Assembly (NCBI GenBank): GCA_905215805.1
Contig: CAJMRL010000003.1
Span: forward strand, 62,001-126,000
DNA length: 64,000 nt
Direction of reading: 5' to 3'
DNA from: an uncultured bacterium
GTDB lineage: Bacteria; Bacillota; Clostridia; UBA1381
A program made the position numbers and the translations under genes. Of the stretch, positions 61,512 to 64,000 are shown piece after piece. Under the pieces are notes generated by a model. That model saw only the letters and a list, made by a program, of their open reading frames with translations. It made no database searches and had not been told where the DNA came from. Every line of letters begins with the position of its first letter. Within the stretch, counting starts at the first letter, position 1.

Positions 61512-62324
61512 ATGGTATTATCGGGAGGCGGTAATATTATTGGATTTATAGGCGCCGGAAAGGCGGGCTGCTCTCTTGCTTATTATTTTAGAAGCAAGGG
61601 TATCGGGGTATCGGGCTTTTACAGTCGTCATGCCCCGGAAGAAGATTTTGAATTTTTTGACTCGGCACACGGAGTTATTTTAAAAAGCGATATAATTTTT
61701 ATAACCGTTACCGACACTGCAATAGAGGAAGTGTGGAACGGATTGGACAAAACGGCTTTGAAGAATAAAATTGTATGCCATTGCAGCGGCTCACTGACAT
61801 CTGACATTTTCGTCGGAGCGGATAAGGATATGGTCTGCTCTGTTCACCCAATGCTTGCGTTTAACAGCAGGCGCGTTCCGTTGGAACGTATTTCCCGTGC
61901 ATTTTTTACTTTGGAAGGCGGAAAGACCGCCGTTAAGGAAATATCCCGTATTCTTGATAAATGTGAAAATAAATACAGAACGATAGACGCCGCAAATAAG
62001 GTAAAATATCATGCGGCGGCATGCTTTGCGTCCAATTTTGCGGTTGCGGTGAGCGCGGAGGCTTTCTCGCTTATGGAAGAGTGCGGCTTTGAAGCTGACG
62101 AAGCAAGAGAAGCGCTTTCTCCGCTTATTATGGGCAATGCCTGTAATATATGCAAAAACGGCATAAAGGGAGCTCTTACCGGACCTGTTTCAAGAGGGGA
62201 CGCTATTACGGTAAAAAAGCATTTATCGGTGCTCAGCGGCAGAAGAAAGGAAATATATAAGCTGCTTTCGATGATTTTGGCGCGGGAATCGGGACATGAT
62301 GAATTAGGGGAGGATTTGGAATGA
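61512..62324 (+). CDS. panG: DUF2520 Rossmann-like protein, probable ketopantoate reductase PanG
   Basis: 270 residues: 'IGFIGAGKAG' dinucleotide loop, 'CHCSGSLTSDIF', and a C-terminal helical DUF2520 domain ('HAAACFASNFAVAVSAEAF', 'GNACNICKNGIKGALTGPVS'). PanG was described as the ketopantoate reductase that replaces PanE in some bacteria. Here it precedes panB and panC, completing the pathway from ketoisovalerate to pantothenate. ATG 61512 has no ribosome binding site, whereas GGGAGG (61523-61528) stands seven bases before an in-frame ATT (61536), so translation may start there and give 'MIGFIGAG'. The stop overlaps panB by four bases. Confidence 0.75.
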   Translation: MVLSGGGNIIGFIGAGKAGCSLAYYFRSKGIGVSGFYSRHAPEEDFEFFDSAHGVILKSDIIFITVTDTAIEEVWNGLDKTALKNKIVCHCSGSLTSDIFVGADKDMVCSVHPMLAFNSRRVPLERISRAFFTLEGGKTAVKEISRILDKCENKYRTIDAANKVKYHAAACFASNFAVAVSAEAFSLMEECGFEADEAREALSPLIMGNACNICKNGIKGALTGPVSRGDAITVKKHLSVLSGRRKEIYKLLSMILARESGHDELGEDLE

Positions 62325-63145
62325 AAAACACTGTCGCAACCTTCAGGGCTGCAAAAAGCAAGGGTGAAAAGCTTTCGATGCTTACGGCTTATGATTATTC
62401 AACCGCCGCTCTCATTGACAGGGCGGGGATAAATTCTATACTTGTCGGTGATTCGCTGGGAATGGTAATGCTCGGCTATGAGGATACGCTGTCGGTTACT
62501 ATGGAGGATATGATACATCACAGCGCGGCGGTGGCACGAGGGGCAAAAGATGCGCTCGTTGTTACGGATATGCCGTTTATGTCATATCAGACATCGGTAT
62601 ATGACGCGGTTGTAAATGCCGGACGACTCATGAAGGAGGGACGTGCGGATGCCGTAAAGCTTGAGGGCGGAGCTAAATTCTGTCCGCAGGTCAGAGCGAT
62701 CGTAGACGCGTCGATACCGGTAGTGGGACATATAGGTCTTACTCCGCAGTCGGTGAATATGTTCGGCGGATTTAAGGTTCAGGGAAAATCTCTTGAGGCG
62801 GCAAGGCAGCTTGTAAAGGATGCGCAGGCGCTTGAGCAGGCAGGAGCCTTTGCAATAGTGCTCGAAGGAATTCCGAGTAAGCTTGCTGAGGTAATAACGG
62901 CGAGTGTTAATATACCGACCATAGGCATAGGAGCGGGAGCGGGCTGTGACGGTCAGGTTCTTGTGTATCAGGATATGCTTGGAATGTATTCGGATTTTGT
63001 GCCCAAGTTTGTAAAGAAATTTGCCGAGGTAGGCGAAGCTATGACCGCTGCGTTTAAGGAATATAATAAGGAAGTAAAGGAAGGCACGTTCCCCGCAAAG
63101 GAGCACTGCTATAAAATAGATGAAGGAATAATTGAACAGCTGTAA
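62321..63145 (+). CDS. panB: 3-methyl-2-oxobutanoate hydroxymethyltransferase
   Basis: 274 residues. Adds a methylene-THF-derived hydroxymethyl to ketoisovalerate, giving ketopantoate. 'MLTAYDYSTAALIDRAGI', 'VGDSLGMVMLGYEDTLSVTM', 'VVTDMPFMSYQ', 'VKLEGG' and 'VGHIGLTPQSV' are PanB signatures. ATG overlaps the panG stop by four bases, with AGGGGAGG upstream. Confidence 0.97.
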   Translation: MKNTVATFRAAKSKGEKLSMLTAYDYSTAALIDRAGINSILVGDSLGMVMLGYEDTLSVTMEDMIHHSAAVARGAKDALVVTDMPFMSYQTSVYDAVVNAGRLMKEGRADAVKLEGGAKFCPQVRAIVDASIPVVGHIGLTPQSVNMFGGFKVQGKSLEAARQLVKDAQALEQAGAFAIVLEGIPSKLAEVITASVNIPTIGIGAGAGCDGQVLVYQDMLGMYSDFVPKFVKKFAEVGEAMTAAFKEYNKEVKEGTFPAKEHCYKIDEGIIEQL

Positions 63146-63157
63146 AGGAGCGTATTT

Positions 63158-64000
63158 ATGATACCGGTAGTAAAAACAATCGATGAGGTAAGAAAACAGG
63201 TAAAGGAATGGAAAAGACAGGGCTTGAGCGTTGGATTGGTCCCGACGATGGGTTACCTTCATGAGGGACATAAAAGTCTTATTGTAAGAGCAGTTGCTGA
63301 AAATGACAGAGTGGTAGTAAGCGATTTTGTAAATCCGACACAGTTCGGACCGAATGAGGATTTTGAGAGTTATCCGAGAGATATAAACGCGGATGCGGCA
63401 TTATGCTCCGAGGCGGGAGCGGATCTGATATTTAATCCTGAGCCTGAGGAAATGTATGACAATGCTTTGACTTTTGTTGATATGGATAAAATAACAAAAG
63501 TACTCTGCGGAAAAACAAGACCGATTCATTTTAAGGGCGTATGCACGGTTGTAAGCAAGCTGTTCAATATAGTTGCGCCGGATAGGGCATATTTTGGACA
63601 GAAGGATGCTCAGCAGCTTTGCGTTATAAGAAAGATGGTAAAGGATTTGAATTTTGATATAGAGATTGTCGGCTGTCCGATAGTGCGTGAAGACGACGGG
63701 CTGGCAAAATCGTCAAGAAACACATATTTAAGCCCTGAGGAAAGAGAAGCGGCGGTATGTCTGTCATATGCGCTCGGAGTTGGAAAAGGTCTTATTGACG
63801 GCGGAGAACACAGCGCAAAGACAGTCGCGGCTGCAATAAGAGCTGAGATCGAAAAAGAGCCGCTTGCTAAAATAGATTATGTGGAGCTTGTTGATTTGGA
63901 CACTCTTGAGCCGCTTGATGAAATAAAGGCTCCTATGCTTGCAGCGGTTGCCGTATATATAGGAAAAACAAGGCTTATAGATAATTTTATTATAGAATAA
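63158..64000 (+). CDS. panC: Pantothenate synthetase
   Basis: 280 residues. Joins pantoate and beta-alanine using ATP. 'VPTMGYLHEGHKSLI' contains the HxGH ATP motif, 'FVNPTQFGPNEDF', 'YFGQKDAQQL' and the KMSKS-like 'DDGLAKSSRN' are all present. Complete; TAA is the last three bases of the window. AAAGGAG precedes the ATG. A panD gene for beta-alanine may lie just beyond the window. Confidence 0.97.
   Translation: MIPVVKTIDEVRKQVKEWKRQGLSVGLVPTMGYLHEGHKSLIVRAVAENDRVVVSDFVNPTQFGPNEDFESYPRDINADAALCSEAGADLIFNPEPEEMYDNALTFVDMDKITKVLCGKTRPIHFKGVCTVVSKLFNIVAPDRAYFGQKDAQQLCVIRKMVKDLNFDIEIVGCPIVREDDGLAKSSRNTYLSPEEREAAVCLSYALGVGKGLIDGGEHSAKTVAAAIRAEIEKEPLAKIDYVELVDLDTLEPLDEIKAPMLAAVAVYIGKTRLIDNFIIE

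Noticed and set aside
62582..63271. 229-codon minus-strand ORF opposite panB/panC
   Set aside because: Spans the antisense of two certain genes and has no ribosome binding site.
1..64000. tRNA, rRNA, transposase, integrase, CRISPR or restriction genes
   Set aside because: I looked for their usual marks (CCA-ending cloverleafs, DDE or Tyr recombinase motifs, direct repeats with spacers, methylase motifs) and found none I could support.

Overview
The window looks like chromosomal DNA from a low-to-moderate GC, Gram-positive anaerobe of the class Clostridia. The evidence is strong AGGAGG-type ribosome binding sites, near-consensus sigma-A promoters with 17-bp spacers, Firmicutes-style gene clusters (rpmG-secE-nusG-rplK-rplA, infC-rpmI-rplT behind an L20-type leader), an iron-dependent alcohol dehydrogenase, and a cell surface built from SLH-domain proteins and proteins with copper-amine-oxidase-like 'stalk' domains. 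A gut commensal would fit (L-rhamnose isomerase, secreted family 10-like glycosidase), but species cannot be assigned by eye. I found no phage, insertion sequence, CRISPR array, rRNA or tRNA gene.

Layout. 1-1.9 kb: 3' end of a surface protein, a small Asn/Gln/Lys-rich protein and a membrane protein. 2-7.2 kb: alcohol dehydrogenase with a Rex-like operator, then prfB (with programmed frameshift) and secA on the minus strand. 7.5-10.6 kb: stalk-domain HtrA-like protease and a stalk-domain surface protein. 10.7-17.1 kb: asnB, an NAD(P)-binding protein behind three phased palindromes, and a heterodimeric ABC exporter. 17.2-20 kb: lipoprotein, CpsD-like tyrosine kinase and Wzz-like protein. 20.1-22.9 kb: adenine deaminase and a zinc-ribbon membrane protein. 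23-30 kb: structured leader, MacA-like adaptor with duplicated architecture, MacB-like ATPase and permease, and a large SLH protein. 30.1-34.2 kb: yebC, a membrane protein, a DNA glycosylase, and the rpmG-secE-nusG-rplK-rplA cluster, which stops before rplJL.

34.2-39.2 kb: membrane-anchored protein of unknown function, an HD-HAD fusion, a GHL10-type secreted glycosidase, and an iron-sulfur flavoprotein. 39.2-46.5 kb: surface locus made of an SLH protein, a 57-aa acidic peptide and a beta-helix protein, divergent from two tandem stalk-domain paralogs that share 636 identical bases. 46.5-51.7 kb: dus, guaB, a long intergenic region with a candidate ncRNA and the L20-type leader, infC (AUA start), rpmI, rplT, and a lipoprotein. 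51.7-58.3 kb: HAD phosphatase, rhaA, a nucleotidyltransferase, a long-form prs, a nucleoid-associated protein, and a secreted protein of unknown function. 58.5-64 kb: YdcZ-type transporter, mnmA with a processive GT2 enzyme, and a pantothenate operon (panG-like, panB, panC).

Functional picture: housekeeping genes (translation, secretion, purine and PRPP metabolism, CoA precursor synthesis) are interleaved with envelope genes. The envelope loci are the most dynamic part. They show gene conversion, AT-rich patches inside genes, a 9-C homopolymer in a leader, and one recurring C-terminal domain type attached to three kinds of membrane or wall anchor.
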